This document shows, one piece after another, positions 40,640 to 49,133 of a DNA stretch of 64,000 bases. The stretch comes from Streptomyces sp. NRRL F-4489 (lineage in GTDB: Bacteria > Actinomycetota > Actinomycetes > Streptomycetales > Streptomycetaceae). Within the stretch, counting starts at the first letter, position 1. Each line of letters starts with the position of its first letter. The notes under the pieces are model-generated. The model was not told the DNA's origin. It saw nothing but the letters and a program-made list of their open reading frames with translations, and ran no database searches. The position numbers were made by a program, and so were the translations under genes. The stretch covers positions 45,611 to 109,610 of the forward strand of contig NZ_LLZI01000124.1 in assembly GCF_001509485.1 (NCBI RefSeq). Reading direction: 5' to 3'.

Positions 40640-40687
40640 AGCCCCAGACACGCCGCGACGGTGCCGGATCGAATCCGGCCTGGGGCT
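40640..40687 (+). ncRNA. tRNA-like minihelix C
   Basis: 8-bp stem AGCCCCAG/CTGGGGCT, a CCG-CGA-CGG mini arm, and a perfect 5-bp T-arm GCCGG/CCGGC with loop ATCGAAT. Starts 6 nt after a stop codon. Could also act as a weak terminator, but the T-arm match is unlikely by chance. Confidence 0.65.
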
Positions 40688-40750
40688 TTCGTCTGTCTCC
40701 GCCCGCTGTCAGTGCGGCCTCTTAGGCTGCCTTCGAACGAGGAGTAACGC

Positions 40751-41083
40751 ATGTCCGACGCCAAGATCACTGCCTCTGATGCGGGGTGCTGGCTGGAGGG
40801 TTCCCAGGGCTGGACCAACAACCACCGAGTTGTGGGCCGGGCTGTCTCGTACGGCTTCGTGGTGCCCAAGGAGTACGAGGAGGCGCTGGAGGACTACCGC
40901 CAGAACGGTCCGTCGGCGTCGGAGAACTCGTGGGAGGCCATGGTCGGTCAGGGTGGGTTGAGCGACCAGGCCACTGACTTCCTCCAGGCCCTGGCTCCCA
41001 ACGACTACGAGTTCGTGTGGGACGCCGGGGAGCTGTCGCTCATGACGAGCGCTGAGGCCGAAGCGTTCGGGCACCACGGATGA
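40751..41083 (+). CDS. Early protein, unknown
   Basis: 110 residues, acidic. GCWLEGSQGWTNNHRVVGRA and FLQALAPNDYEFVWDAGELS. ATG overlap with the next gene. No family recognised. Confidence 0.6.
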   Translation: MSDAKITASDAGCWLEGSQGWTNNHRVVGRAVSYGFVVPKEYEEALEDYRQNGPSASENSWEAMVGQGGLSDQATDFLQALAPNDYEFVWDAGELSLMTSAEAEAFGHHG

Positions 41084-41427
41084 GCGGCGAGCAGCTTCCG
41101 CTGTTCATCGACGGCGTCTCGGCCGAAGAGTTCCTCGCGGAGCTTTTTGAGTTCGAGCTGTGCGCGGAGTGCGGCGGCGAGCACGACCAGCACACAGCAG
41201 CGCCGGACATGTTCGGCAAATGGCACGCCTGGTGCCAGGGCGTGGAGACGGTCGGTGCGGAGCCTCCGAAGGACTCGCCGCTGTGTGGCTGGCAGACCGA
41301 GTATGGAACCGTGAACGGTCCGAAGTTCTGCGCCGTGGACAAGGAAGCCGGGAGCGACTGGTGTGAGCAGCACAGACGGCTCATCGACGAAGCCGAAGAC
41401 GACGAGTTCAAGGTGGGCAGGACATGA
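41080..41427 (+). CDS. Cys/His-rich early protein
   Basis: 115 residues. CAECGGEHDQH and further Cys/His at CGWQ, FCAVD and WCEQHRR could form a zinc site. Overlaps both neighbours (ATGA junctions), so one operon. Confidence 0.6.
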   Translation: MSGEQLPLFIDGVSAEEFLAELFEFELCAECGGEHDQHTAAPDMFGKWHAWCQGVETVGAEPPKDSPLCGWQTEYGTVNGPKFCAVDKEAGSDWCEQHRRLIDEAEDDEFKVGRT

Positions 41428-41963
41428 TTCATCCCTCTGAGACGTACACCGTGCGTTTGGAGTTCACGGGAAGTCTTAACGGCCCGCAGTGGGTGGCGCG
41501 CTACCGGGGTGAGTGGATCGGTAGCGCTGAGGGACGGCTGGAGGCGTGGCGGCTTGCGTTCGGGCGTGAGCTGGACTGGCTGTCGGCAGTGCTTGATTAC
41601 GCCAGCGGTCCGTACAGCCTCTGGGAGAAGAAGTCGGGCAGCACCGCTTGGGCAGCCTTGGGCGACTTCGAGGATGAGGCAGCCGCCAAGTCGAAGGCGT
41701 TGTGGCTTGAGCTGCGCGGCGGGGAAGTTGCTGTCTTTCGGCACAAGGGCAGGCAGGTGGTCCATGCCACGGTGCTCGACAACTTCGAACGGTTGTTGCC
41801 CTCCAGTGACAGTGAGTACGTTGCTGCGCAGTTTGATCGGATGACTCCCGCTGACTCCTACAAGGTGCAGCTCCGATCCGGTGCCGACGGGCATACGAAG
41901 TGGATGGACATTACGGCTGCTCAGGCAGCGAAGATCCAGCAACTTCTCATGGAAGGGCCGTAG
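41424..41963 (+). CDS. Early protein, unknown
   Basis: 179 residues, beta-rich with several Trp. WVARYRGEWIGSAEGRLEAW and AAAKSKALWLELRGGEVAVF. Translationally coupled to the gene before. No family recognised. Confidence 0.6.
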   Translation: MIHPSETYTVRLEFTGSLNGPQWVARYRGEWIGSAEGRLEAWRLAFGRELDWLSAVLDYASGPYSLWEKKSGSTAWAALGDFEDEAAAKSKALWLELRGGEVAVFRHKGRQVVHATVLDNFERLLPSSDSEYVAAQFDRMTPADSYKVQLRSGADGHTKWMDITAAQAAKIQQLLMEGP

Positions 41964-41965
41964 GG

Positions 41966-42328
41966 ATGGCTCACCACTACCACGTCGGTTTCAACCTGGT
42001 CGGGCGGGCGCCGCAGGCTGACGATGTTCAGTGCGTCGAGGACGCGGAGGACGCGGTCCTGGCGCTGGAGGCCCTGTTGACCGAACAGATCGACGAGTGG
42101 GCGGAGCGGTGCGATCACTTCGGCAATGATCCTGAGTGGGTCGGGTGCTCGTGTGCCTGGTGCAACCTGGTCCTCGATGTCGAGCGCGTCCGTGACCATA
42201 TTGGAGATGAGTCCCTCGGCTTCAAGTTGCGCGAGCACGGGCAGGCCGGTGAGGTTTTCTACGCCCCAGGGAGCGGCGGCAAGGCGTTCTGGATCAAGCG
42301 AGTGGATGGTAAGAGCTGTGCCACGTAG
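41966..42328 (+). CDS. Early protein, unknown
   Basis: 120 residues; ATG 2 nt after the upstream stop. Helical with CSCAWCNLVLDVERVRDHIG. Its TAG stop is the start of motif copy 3. Confidence 0.6.
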   Translation: MAHHYHVGFNLVGRAPQADDVQCVEDAEDAVLALEALLTEQIDEWAERCDHFGNDPEWVGCSCAWCNLVLDVERVRDHIGDESLGFKLREHGQAGEVFYAPGSGGKAFWIKRVDGKSCAT

Positions 42329-42515
42329 GTACGACGAGCAGGGCTTCGTGATCGTGGTGGACAACTCTGACCGCTGCCGGGACTGCGGCGGGGACGACGA
42401 GAATGTCTGCTACGAGGACACCGATCCTCACACCTGGAAACCGACGGCCGTCTACTGCCTTTGCAAGAAGTGCGACACGGAGCGAGGAAAGGAACAGCGT
42501 CATGCCGGGAGCTGA
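42318..42515 (+). CDS. Small zinc-ribbon-like protein
   Basis: 65 residues from GTG 42318, overlapping the previous gene by 11 nt. CRDCGGDDENVC and CLCKKC suggest one zinc ribbon. The TAGGTACGAC motif is read here as Arg-Arg-Tyr-Asp codons, an unusual case where the motif is inside a coding start. Confidence 0.55.
   Translation: MPRRYDEQGFVIVVDNSDRCRDCGGDDENVCYEDTDPHTWKPTAVYCLCKKCDTERGKEQRHAGS
42326..42335 (+). repeat. TAGGTACGAC motif copy 3
   Basis: TAG is the stop of the 41966 gene; the rest is within the start of the next gene. Confidence 0.85.
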
Positions 42516-42858
42516 GGTGGTCCGTCAGATGGTGGCGAACGAGTCCCCCGAGGGGGCCTACGGCTGGATCATCGACATCGAGCACGAGCCAATGGAGGGG
42601 CGCACCGAGACCGGCACCATTGGGCCGGGCAACATCGGCCCCGAGATCGCGGAGCGGCTGCGGAACGGTGAGGGCCGGACGTTCCGGATGTACGACGATG
42701 ACCGCGTGCTGAACTACACCGGCAGGATCATCACCTCCGAGGAGGACGAGGGCGGCGAAATCGACTTCGCACCGCTCGACGACTTCGGCACGCCCAACGC
42801 AGGCTGCACGTCGATCCACTACTTCGACGCGGCTGCCAAGGTATGGCGCGAGCTGTAG
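42502..42858 (+). CDS. Early protein, unknown
   Basis: 118 residues from ATG 42502 behind GGAAAGGAAC. GAYGWIIDIEHEPMEGRTET and RTFRMYDDDRVLNYTGRIIT indicate a small beta-barrel-like protein. Ends with motif copy 4. Confidence 0.6.
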   Translation: MPGAEVVRQMVANESPEGAYGWIIDIEHEPMEGRTETGTIGPGNIGPEIAERLRNGEGRTFRMYDDDRVLNYTGRIITSEEDEGGEIDFAPLDDFGTPNAGCTSIHYFDAAAKVWREL

Positions 42859-42865
42859 GTACGAC
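42856..42865 (+). repeat. TAGGTACGAC motif copy 4
   Basis: Supplies the stop codon; minihelix D begins 3 nt after it. Confidence 0.85.
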
Positions 42866-42868
42866 GCC

Positions 42869-42917
42869 GCCCGGCCCGAGATTTCCGGGGCGTAGAGGTT
42901 CGAGTCCTCCGCCGGGC
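42869..42917 (+). ncRNA. tRNA-like minihelix D
   Basis: Perfect 7-bp stem GCCCGGC/GCCGGGC, 19-nt linker CCGAGAN5GGGGYGTA as in A and E, and a 4-bp T-arm with loop TTCGAGT. Confidence 0.7.
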
Positions 42918-42953
42918 ACCCACCCTGATCCAGTTCCAGCACGAGGAGAGCAC

Positions 42954-43463
42954 ATGCCCAAGGCCAAGATCGGCATCCGTATCGAGATCGACGAGGACTT
43001 CGAGGTAACCGACGACTGGTCGGACAGCGAGGACCTGCGCGAGGAGACCAAGCAGAAGATCGCGAACGACGAGTGGGCCCCGTACATGCTCGTCGCCCTG
43101 GTCAACGGCGAACCGGACTACCGCTACGTGCTGAGTGGGTCCGTGGTCGAAGGGGTCCACGAGGGCGACTACGACAGTCCCAACGAGATCAAGGACGAGC
43201 ACCTGCGCGAGGAAGCCAAGCGGATCATCGACGAGGCCGCGGCCGGGGTCGAGATCCAGTCCTGGTTCGTCGTGGCGAAGAGCACGGCCGGTGCCCGATG
43301 GGCATACGAGGCGGCCCTGAAGGACCCGACGTCGAAGCAGTTCGACGCGTGGGAGGAGGTCGGTGCGGCCGTCGACCGGCAGAAGGAGCTGAACGCTGAC
43401 CTCCCGGCCGACGGTCAGCGGTACAACGTGTACTCCTTCGAGATTTCCGTAAGGGAGCTGTGA
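42954..43463 (+). CDS. Early protein, unknown
   Basis: 169 residues from ATG 42954 behind GAGGAGAG. Very acidic; IGIRIEIDEDFEVTDDWSDS, then VEIQSWFVVAKSTAGARWAY. Overlaps the next start by 4 nt. No family recognised. Confidence 0.6.
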   Translation: MPKAKIGIRIEIDEDFEVTDDWSDSEDLREETKQKIANDEWAPYMLVALVNGEPDYRYVLSGSVVEGVHEGDYDSPNEIKDEHLREEAKRIIDEAAAGVEIQSWFVVAKSTAGARWAYEAALKDPTSKQFDAWEEVGAAVDRQKELNADLPADGQRYNVYSFEISVREL

Positions 43464-43960
43464 ACGTGAGCGCGACTGATCCGGAGAAGGCAAGGCTCGA
43501 AAGCCGCCTGTGGCACTACGAGTTGGCGGTCAAGCGCCTCGCCCAGCTCGCCGAGGACGCGGAGAGTCGGCGCATCCTCGGCGAGCTGGAGGCCGGTCTG
43601 GCGAAGGCCAACGAGGATGCCGATGCCGCCCTGAACAACGCACCGCGCGTGGTGGGTGACACCTGGGTGCTCCTGGTGCAGGAGATGGACCCGGCCACCC
43701 GGGAGATCCGCACGCCGTGGACGCCGCTGGGGCCGCACCTGTACACAGGCAACACGGTCTCGTCCGACTTGCTCAAGCGTGTGGCCCGGGACGCACTGGA
43801 GAGGGTGGGACGCGTGTCGGTTGAGTGCGGGTACGCCGGACTGACCTCGTCCGCCGATGGCCTTGCCGAGGACTTGGTCCAGGGCCACGTGCTGACGCTG
43901 GACGACGGCACCTCCCTCCAACTCCTCCAGGCCGACCTCGTCGCCACCGTGCGGGACTGA
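43460..43960 (+). CDS. Early protein, coiled-coil N-terminus
   Basis: 166 residues from GTG 43460. ARLESRLWHYELAVKRLAQL begins a helical N-terminal region; the C-terminal half is beta-rich. Coupled to the upstream gene. Confidence 0.6.
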   Translation: MNVSATDPEKARLESRLWHYELAVKRLAQLAEDAESRRILGELEAGLAKANEDADAALNNAPRVVGDTWVLLVQEMDPATREIRTPWTPLGPHLYTGNTVSSDLLKRVARDALERVGRVSVECGYAGLTSSADGLAEDLVQGHVLTLDDGTSLQLLQADLVATVRD

Positions 43961-43963
43961 TCA

Positions 43964-44220
43964 TGGACAAGCCGGTGGTGGTCAGTGTCGACATCGTCGA
44001 ACCGGGCGTGGCCCTGGTGACCTTGCCGAACGGCGGCGCCCGGCTCGGCCGGAGCGACGGCAAGTACTGGGCCGACATCTACGAAGACTCCGACGTCGAA
44101 GCGGCGGCCGGGCAGTACAAGGAGGGCTTTGCTACCTACGATGCGGCTGCCCGCTGGGTCGCCCGCACGCATGGGTACGACGGGCCCCTAGATATCCAGA
44201 AGAAGAGAGATCCGAAGTGA
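43964..44220 (+). CDS. Early protein, unknown
   Basis: 85 residues. VVVSVDIVEPGVALVTLPNG and YDAAARWVARTHGYDGPLDI; small alpha/beta protein. Overlaps the next GTG by 4 nt. Confidence 0.6.
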
Positions 44221-44387
44221 ACCCGTTCGCGGCACTGAGCAGCACCGAGGACAAGTCGGTGATCATCTCCGAGGCCACCAAGCACGAGATCACGCTGAAG
44301 CCGGAGGACATCACGGGTGCCCCCGGTGACTTCCTGATCGACGGTATGCCCTGGGATGAGTGGCTCCACGCCATGACGATGGACTAG
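44217..44387 (+). CDS. 56-residue early protein
   Basis: GTG 44217 overlaps the upstream stop. MNPFAALSSTEDKSVIISEA, ending MPWDEWLHAMTMD. Acidic; no family recognised. Confidence 0.55.
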   Translation: MNPFAALSSTEDKSVIISEATKHEITLKPEDITGAPGDFLIDGMPWDEWLHAMTMD

Positions 44388-44427
44388 ACGGCAGCCCGAC
44401 CACAGCGCGAGGGAACGAGTAAGCGAG

Positions 44428-44769
44428 ATGAGTGAGGCCGACAACGCTGAACGCGAAGCACGTCTGCCGAAGTGGGCACAGGAGGAGCTGCGTAAGCTCC
44501 GCCGGGACCTTGCGGCGGAACGCGAGCAGGTGGCGGAGCTGAAGGGAGGGAAGCCGGACTCCAACACGTACTGGGTCACCTCCCACGAAGCCGTCGCGCC
44601 GCTTCCGCGTGACGCACGAGTTGGCTTCCGTCTCGTCGAGAACGGTGTTCCGTATCAAGGCAGGGTGCTGGCACATGTCGAGGAGGGAAAGCTCGTCGTT
44701 CGAGGGGCGAGCCCTCTGATCATCCGCCCTGAGTCGTCCAGCGCATTCAGCGTCGAGTTCAGCGAGTAA
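44428..44769 (+). CDS. Early protein with N-terminal helix
   Basis: 113 residues. RLPKWAQEELRKLRRDLAAE is a pattern I have seen repeatedly at the start of small actinophage proteins; the C-terminal part is a beta domain (VGFRLVENGVPYQGRVLAHV). Function unknown. Followed by minihelix E. Confidence 0.65.
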   Translation: MSEADNAEREARLPKWAQEELRKLRRDLAAEREQVAELKGGKPDSNTYWVTSHEAVAPLPRDARVGFRLVENGVPYQGRVLAHVEEGKLVVRGASPLIIRPESSSAFSVEFSE

Positions 44770-44789
44770 CAGCACTACCTGATTTACCT

Positions 44790-44838
44790 GCCCGGTCCGA
44801 GATGTATGGGGTGTAGGGGTTCGAATCCCCGGCCGGGC
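44790..44838 (+). ncRNA. tRNA-like minihelix E
   Basis: 7-bp stem GCCCGGT/GCCGGGC (one G-U), linker CCGAGAN5GGGGYGTA, T-arm GGGG/CCCC with loop TTCGAAT. Same 49-nt size as D, with compensating stem difference. Confidence 0.7.
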
Positions 44839-44869
44839 TCTTTCATGCCCGAAAACACTGGGAGAGACG

Positions 44870-45382
44870 ATGGCAACGAAGTACACCCTGGTTCAGCACT
44901 CCGGCGGCGGCATGGGATTTGCGAGGGCCGTTGAGGAAGTTGCGGTGACCCTCAAGGCGGACCAGGCCCGTGTGGAGCGGGCGGGCGGCGTGCTCTTCGA
45001 CACCTACGGAGCCGCCAGCGACGCCGCGATGGAGGAGAACTACCCGCCCGGCACCGAGGGCATCGTCGCGCAGGCCAAGGGGACCTTCGCCGACGGGCGT
45101 CTGAACGGTCTGCGGATCTACGTGCCCGCCGTCCCGGCTGCTCCGGCGGCTCCGATGATGATCAGAGGGTGGGAGGTCAAGCTGATCGCTCCCGTCGCGG
45201 GGCGCCGTCTGATCCTGGCCCAGAAGAGCGAGACGGAGTTCGTCGTCGCCACCATCCCGGCCGAGGGCACCCCCAGCGAGTGGGACCTGGGCACCTACCG
45301 CTCCGACCCGGGCGCTGCCGCCACCGCCTTTGGTGCCCGCTACCGCTCCCTGGCCTCCTTGATGGAGCCGGTCCATGGCTAA
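44870..45382 (+). CDS. Early protein, unknown
   Basis: 170 residues; ATG behind GGGAGAGACG. Ala/Pro-rich hinge (VPAVPAAPAAP) between two alpha/beta halves. Overlaps the next start by 8 nt. Confidence 0.6.
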   Translation: MATKYTLVQHSGGGMGFARAVEEVAVTLKADQARVERAGGVLFDTYGAASDAAMEENYPPGTEGIVAQAKGTFADGRLNGLRIYVPAVPAAPAAPMMIRGWEVKLIAPVAGRRLILAQKSETEFVVATIPAEGTPSEWDLGTYRSDPGAAATAFGARYRSLASLMEPVHG

Positions 45383-45680
45383 GCGCATCCAGTGGTGCGG
45401 CAAGAAGCTCATCGAGGCCGACGGCGGCATCGGCTGGGAGCGCCAGGAGAGCGGCAAGTACCAGGCCGAGCTATTCGGCGTGACGTACGAGCTGGAGAAG
45501 CGGCGCCGGTCCAAGGCCGAGCGGGGTGACCCCGGCTGGTACCTGTACAGCAGCGGCGCTCCGGACGGGAACTTCTCCGGTGACTACACCAGCAGCACGC
45601 TGATGGAGGCCGTCGAGGAGGCCACCACCATGCTGCTCAAGCTCGATTTGCGCGGTCCCGGCTACGAGCCGGTGCGCTAG
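45375..45680 (+). CDS. Early protein, unknown
   Basis: 101 residues. IQWCGKKLIEADGGIGWERQ and YLYSSGAPDGNFSGDYTSST; beta-rich with a C-terminal helix. Its TAG is part of motif copy 5. Confidence 0.6.
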   Translation: MAKRIQWCGKKLIEADGGIGWERQESGKYQAELFGVTYELEKRRRSKAERGDPGWYLYSSGAPDGNFSGDYTSSTLMEAVEEATTMLLKLDLRGPGYEPVR

Positions 45681-45687
45681 GTACGAC
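45678..45687 (+). repeat. TAGGTACGAC motif copy 5
   Basis: Supplies the stop codon. The following 40 nt have a weak GCCTCC/GGGGGC stem, perhaps a decayed minihelix. Confidence 0.85.
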
Positions 45688-45775
45688 GCCTCCGCATCCG
45701 GTGTTAACACATCGAGATAGGGGGCTGATAGCTCTGACGCAGCGAACGAACGACAACCAAGAGGAAGCATCAGCG

Positions 45776-46168
45776 ATGAGCCGTCGCAGGAACAAGAAGA
45801 AGGCCCCGTACGTCACCTCGGTCCCGGTGTCTGTTGCCTCAGCCCCGAGCAGGCAGTTCTGGACGACGGCCACGGTGCGCGCCGAGGAGTTGCTGGAGAG
45901 CGACACGATCAAGGTGGACGGGAAGTGGCGCGAGGTCTTCGATGTCTGGAAGGAAGGGGACGACGTCGCTGGGAACTTCGGGGACGACAGCGACCTCACC
46001 AAGATGATCATGGAGAAGACCGACTGGATGAGTCCCTGCTGGGTGGCCGTCCGGTACGTCGATGAGGAGAAGTCGACGGCGAACGAGATTGAGAGCGGCC
46101 TGGCCTTCTTCACCCTCCGGGATCTGGTCGAGATACAGGTTCCGGCAGGACAGATTCTCGCGGCATAG
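45776..46168 (+). CDS. Early protein, unknown
   Basis: 130 residues with basic start (MSRRRNKKKAPYVTSVPVSV), then a beta-rich domain (VRAEELLESDTIKVDGKWRE; WVAVRYVDEEKSTANEIESG). No family recognised. Its TAG is part of motif copy 6. Confidence 0.6.
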   Translation: MSRRRNKKKAPYVTSVPVSVASAPSRQFWTTATVRAEELLESDTIKVDGKWREVFDVWKEGDDVAGNFGDDSDLTKMIMEKTDWMSPCWVAVRYVDEEKSTANEIESGLAFFTLRDLVEIQVPAGQILAA

Positions 46169-46175
46169 GTACGAC
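46166..46175 (+). repeat. TAGGTACGAC motif copy 6
   Basis: Supplies the stop codon; minihelix F begins 1 nt after it. Confidence 0.85.
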
Positions 46176-46176
46176 A

Positions 46177-46223
46177 ACCCTGGCCCTGGTGGGCTGAGCG
46201 CCGGTTCGATTCCGGCGCAGGGT
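46177..46223 (+). ncRNA. tRNA-like minihelix F
   Basis: ACCCT/AGGGT outer stem, continuous with a perfect 7-bp T-arm GCGCCGG/CCGGCGC carrying loop TTCGATT. Followed at once by a terminator. Confidence 0.6.
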
Positions 46224-46226
46224 GCT

Positions 46227-46274
46227 GACGGCAGTACGCGTAGCTGGTTCCTCGCGTGCTGCCGTCTTTGTTTT
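46227..46274 (+). terminator. Intrinsic terminator
   Basis: GACGGCAGTACGCG pairs with CGCGTGCTGCCGTC (one mismatch), then TTTGTTTT. Confidence 0.85.
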
Positions 46275-46337
46275 CCGGACGGATGTCAGTGGCCGGTGAT
46301 AGGCCGTTCACTGCTCCCTGGCCCATGTGAGGACGTC

Positions 46338-47093
46338 ATGACGGAGAAGGACTACCTGAACATCGTCGACCCGTGGCTGCGGACGCGGGTGGAGACGATG
46401 AAGGAACTGGTCGACGCCGTGTCGCTGCCCGAGTTCGAGACGCAGGCCGCCGAGATCGACAAGCTCTGGGAGCAACTGCGCGACTACGAGGACATGCACC
46501 GCAAGCGCCTGGTGCACTCCCGCAAGCCGGTGTTGCAGGCGCTGAAGGTCGACGAGCTGGCGGAACTGCACATGGCGTTGTCGTCCGGCCGGTGGCCGCA
46601 GCGGAAGGACGAGCTGATCGACGCCGTGCTGGAGATGGAGTGGCGCGACGGTGCGATCTGGAAGGCGTACCGCGACGCCCGCTACGACTACGACCGCTTC
46701 GAGCGGTGGCGCTTCGAGCTGCAAACACTGCCCCGACGGCTCCAGGACCTGGAGAACGAGGCGACCAGGATCACCGAGAGCATGACCGCGCAGACGCCTG
46801 CCGAGACGATCACCAAGATGCAGCGGAACGGGATGCGCAACCTCGTCGACTTCCACAAGGCGGAGGCGGCGAGGGCGGCCCGGCTGGTGTACCAGGAGCA
46901 CGGATACCACCCGGCGGTGCTGGAGCTGATCGACCGGGCGCGGCAGAACCTCCACTGGCCGCTCTCTGGCTCCCTGGAGGCGAGCATGAGCGGGCTGAGC
47001 CAGTACGCCCGGCTGCTGGCCGCCCGGGACCTGCTGACGCTGTGCGCACGCTGGCTGCCCGCTGACGTCCGTCCGTATTTCCCCAGCCAGTAA
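46338..47093 (+). CDS. Early protein with SAP-like segment
   Basis: 251 residues, almost entirely helical. LKVDELAELHMALSSGRWPQ, then RKDELIDAVLEMEW, resembles a SAP-type DNA-binding helix pair; long charged helices follow (YDYDRFERWRFELQTLPRRL). Role unknown, possibly DNA binding. Confidence 0.55.
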   Translation: MTEKDYLNIVDPWLRTRVETMKELVDAVSLPEFETQAAEIDKLWEQLRDYEDMHRKRLVHSRKPVLQALKVDELAELHMALSSGRWPQRKDELIDAVLEMEWRDGAIWKAYRDARYDYDRFERWRFELQTLPRRLQDLENEATRITESMTAQTPAETITKMQRNGMRNLVDFHKAEAARAARLVYQEHGYHPAVLELIDRARQNLHWPLSGSLEASMSGLSQYARLLAARDLLTLCARWLPADVRPYFPSQ

Positions 47094-47167
47094 AGACTGT
47101 CCTGGTACTACGAACCCAGAGACAGCTACGATGACTCGTATTTGCTGGAGGCGATAGAGGACGAAGC

Positions 47168-47656
47168 ATGCCGAGTGATGAGTGGTACCGCCCGGAGTAC
47201 AAGGGGCGCGAGGACGAGCTGATCTCCTCCCAAGAGATCCTGGATCGGACGGGCTATACGCGTGGCGCGCTGAATACGTGGAAGAAACGCCATGCCGATA
47301 TGCCGAAGGTCGTGTGCGTGAAGTGGCGTAGCCCTGATAGCATGGAAGGTCGGGGTCACGGTGCCTTCGATCGCTACTGGGTCCGGTCCGAGATGGAACC
47401 GTTTTTGGAAAAGCGCCTGGAATTGGCGCGGGTGTACCGAAAGCCCGAGGACCGTGATGAGCGGTACCACATCGTTTCTGCGAGAATCCGCGAGGACGAG
47501 ATGCGTATCAAGTGGATTATCGCGAGAGAGACGAATCTGAAGGATGAGCTTGGCAGGCTCCGGCGGGAGCGCGAACTCCTTCAGGACCGTTCTGTAGATG
47601 ATCGCCGTTTTTTGACGGCGTACGAGCGTGAGCGAAACCGCTCCACGGAAAACTGA
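47168..47656 (+). CDS. MerR-like helix-turn-helix protein
   Basis: 162 residues. ISSQEILDRTGYTRGALNTW, then KKRHADMPKVV and an FDRYWVRSEMEPFLEKRLEL helix, resembles excisionase or small-terminase-type winged helices. A C-terminal coiled coil follows (LKDELGRLRRERELLQDR). Could be a regulator or nuclease-partner subunit. Confidence 0.6.
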   Translation: MPSDEWYRPEYKGREDELISSQEILDRTGYTRGALNTWKKRHADMPKVVCVKWRSPDSMEGRGHGAFDRYWVRSEMEPFLEKRLELARVYRKPEDRDERYHIVSARIREDEMRIKWIIARETNLKDELGRLRRERELLQDRSVDDRRFLTAYERERNRSTEN

Positions 47657-47662
47657 GGACGC

Positions 47663-48793
47663 ATGAGCGAGGAAACACTGGCCCGTCGGACCACCAAGCA
47701 AGTTCTTGAAACCGCCCGCCTGTGTATCGAAGCGTTGGTCGGGGATATCGCCCTTCATAGTTCCGTTCCAGGGGTATGCGAATACGCCGCCTGCCTATTG
47801 GAGGCACGCGACGATGTCCGCGTGCCCCAGCACCTGCTGCCGTTCCTCCCCCAGCACCCCGAGGTCCGGCGCAGCTTCATGGCAGCTGCGCGGGACAACG
47901 CGATCCATCGCTTGTGGAGCCGGTCGAAGGTCGTTTACGCGATGGATGACCTGATGCTGCACTACCTGGCTCAGTCGTCGGTCAGTGAGATCCCCACCTC
48001 CGTGCTCCAGGATCTGCCGCACGCCAACCCGTTCATTCTGCTGCCCAAGCCCGAAATGAACGACCCTGAAATCGCCTACTTCCGTACGCATATCGGGGTG
48101 CCGCTCGGCGCGATGGTCTTCGGCCGGTTCGACAATGCCCGACGGCTCTGCTCCACAGCGGACGAGCGCCGTGAGGACCTGGGGTTGATGTTCGTCGGCT
48201 GGATAGACGACGAAGAGAAGGGGCGGGTGTTCCAGACGCTGCGCTGCACCGTTCCCCTGCGCCACGAGCGCCTCACCGTGGACGACGTGGTCAATGAGAC
48301 CGTCGCCAAATTCCACTTCAGCAAGGATCTCGGCGAGGACGACAACAGCAAGCTCGAATCTTGGCTGCGCCGCTACGTCACCCAAGTCTTCAACAGCCTG
48401 CTGTACGTGTGTACGGACCAGCCGGACACCGAGGTCTACCAGCCGTCCGTCAACCGAACGGGCAAAACCAAGTCCGGTAAGAAGCAGCGGCGCCCTCGCC
48501 CTGGTGACATCGACACCGTCGTGAAGGTGGGTTTCCGTCTCGGCCCCGCTTTGCACGCCGCCAAGCGCCAGTCTGACACCCGTGAGAAGAGGGAAGGTGA
48601 AGGCACCGGCCACCGGCAGCGGCCCCATCAGCGCAAGGGGCACTGGCGCACGTTCTGGACCGGTCCCGGCCGCGAGATTGAGAAGCTGAAGTGGGTGCGC
48701 CCCTACTGGGTCTCCACCGACCTGCTCGGTGACGGTGACACCCCCAACGACGTGGTGATCCGCCCGGTCACCTACAAGGAGAAGAAGCGATGA
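47663..48793 (+). CDS. Protein with AcrVA2-like C-terminal motif
   Basis: 376 residues. Helical N-terminal domain; the C-terminal 60 residues contain RPHQRKGHWRTFWTGPG, then KLKWVRPYWVSTDLL. This HxRxGHWR..G...WV.P pattern is what I associate with AcrVA2-type and related phage/plasmid proteins. A weaker version ends the protein encoded at 54800. Function is a guess; the motif is what is seen. Confidence 0.45.
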   Translation: MSEETLARRTTKQVLETARLCIEALVGDIALHSSVPGVCEYAACLLEARDDVRVPQHLLPFLPQHPEVRRSFMAAARDNAIHRLWSRSKVVYAMDDLMLHYLAQSSVSEIPTSVLQDLPHANPFILLPKPEMNDPEIAYFRTHIGVPLGAMVFGRFDNARRLCSTADERREDLGLMFVGWIDDEEKGRVFQTLRCTVPLRHERLTVDDVVNETVAKFHFSKDLGEDDNSKLESWLRRYVTQVFNSLLYVCTDQPDTEVYQPSVNRTGKTKSGKKQRRPRPGDIDTVVKVGFRLGPALHAAKRQSDTREKREGEGTGHRQRPHQRKGHWRTFWTGPGREIEKLKWVRPYWVSTDLLGDGDTPNDVVIRPVTYKEKKR

Positions 48794-49125
48794 GCCCGGT
48801 CAACGTCTGGGAGGAGACCCTGGACATCAACCAGCACCTCGACGCGGCGAGGGGACTCGACCTCGACACCGACGAGGGCCAGGCCCGGTTCGAGAAGGTC
48901 AAGGAAGCCGTCTGCGGGGAGCTGCGCAAGTCCCGGCACTACCGCACGGACGAGCAGCTCCAGCAGATGCGGCCCGGCCCCTACACCGACGAGCGCGGCG
49001 AGGCGCTCGTCCTGGCGAGCTTGATCCAGGAACTTTCGGAGGCAGGCAGCGTTCAGGCTTTCGACCGCGAACTGCACTACGTCTACCTGTGGGGGGACGA
49101 CCGCCGGGTCTGGCTCGGCCGGTAG
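48790..49125 (+). CDS. Early protein, unknown
   Basis: 111 residues; ATG overlaps the previous stop. Helical and acidic (LDTDEGQARFEKVKEAVCGE). Ends with motif copy 7. Confidence 0.6.
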   Translation: MSPVNVWEETLDINQHLDAARGLDLDTDEGQARFEKVKEAVCGELRKSRHYRTDEQLQQMRPGPYTDERGEALVLASLIQELSEAGSVQAFDRELHYVYLWGDDRRVWLGR

Positions 49126-49132
49126 GTACGAC
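49123..49132 (+). repeat. TAGGTACGAC motif copy 7
   Basis: Supplies the stop codon; candidate element G begins 1 nt after it. Confidence 0.85.
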
Positions 49133-49133
49133 A

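Noticed and set aside
36562..46223. Functional tRNA genes at the T-arm-like sequences
   Set aside because: Only 15-22 nt separate the acceptor-like stem from the T-arm, so D and anticodon arms are absent. Called tRNA-like, not tRNA.
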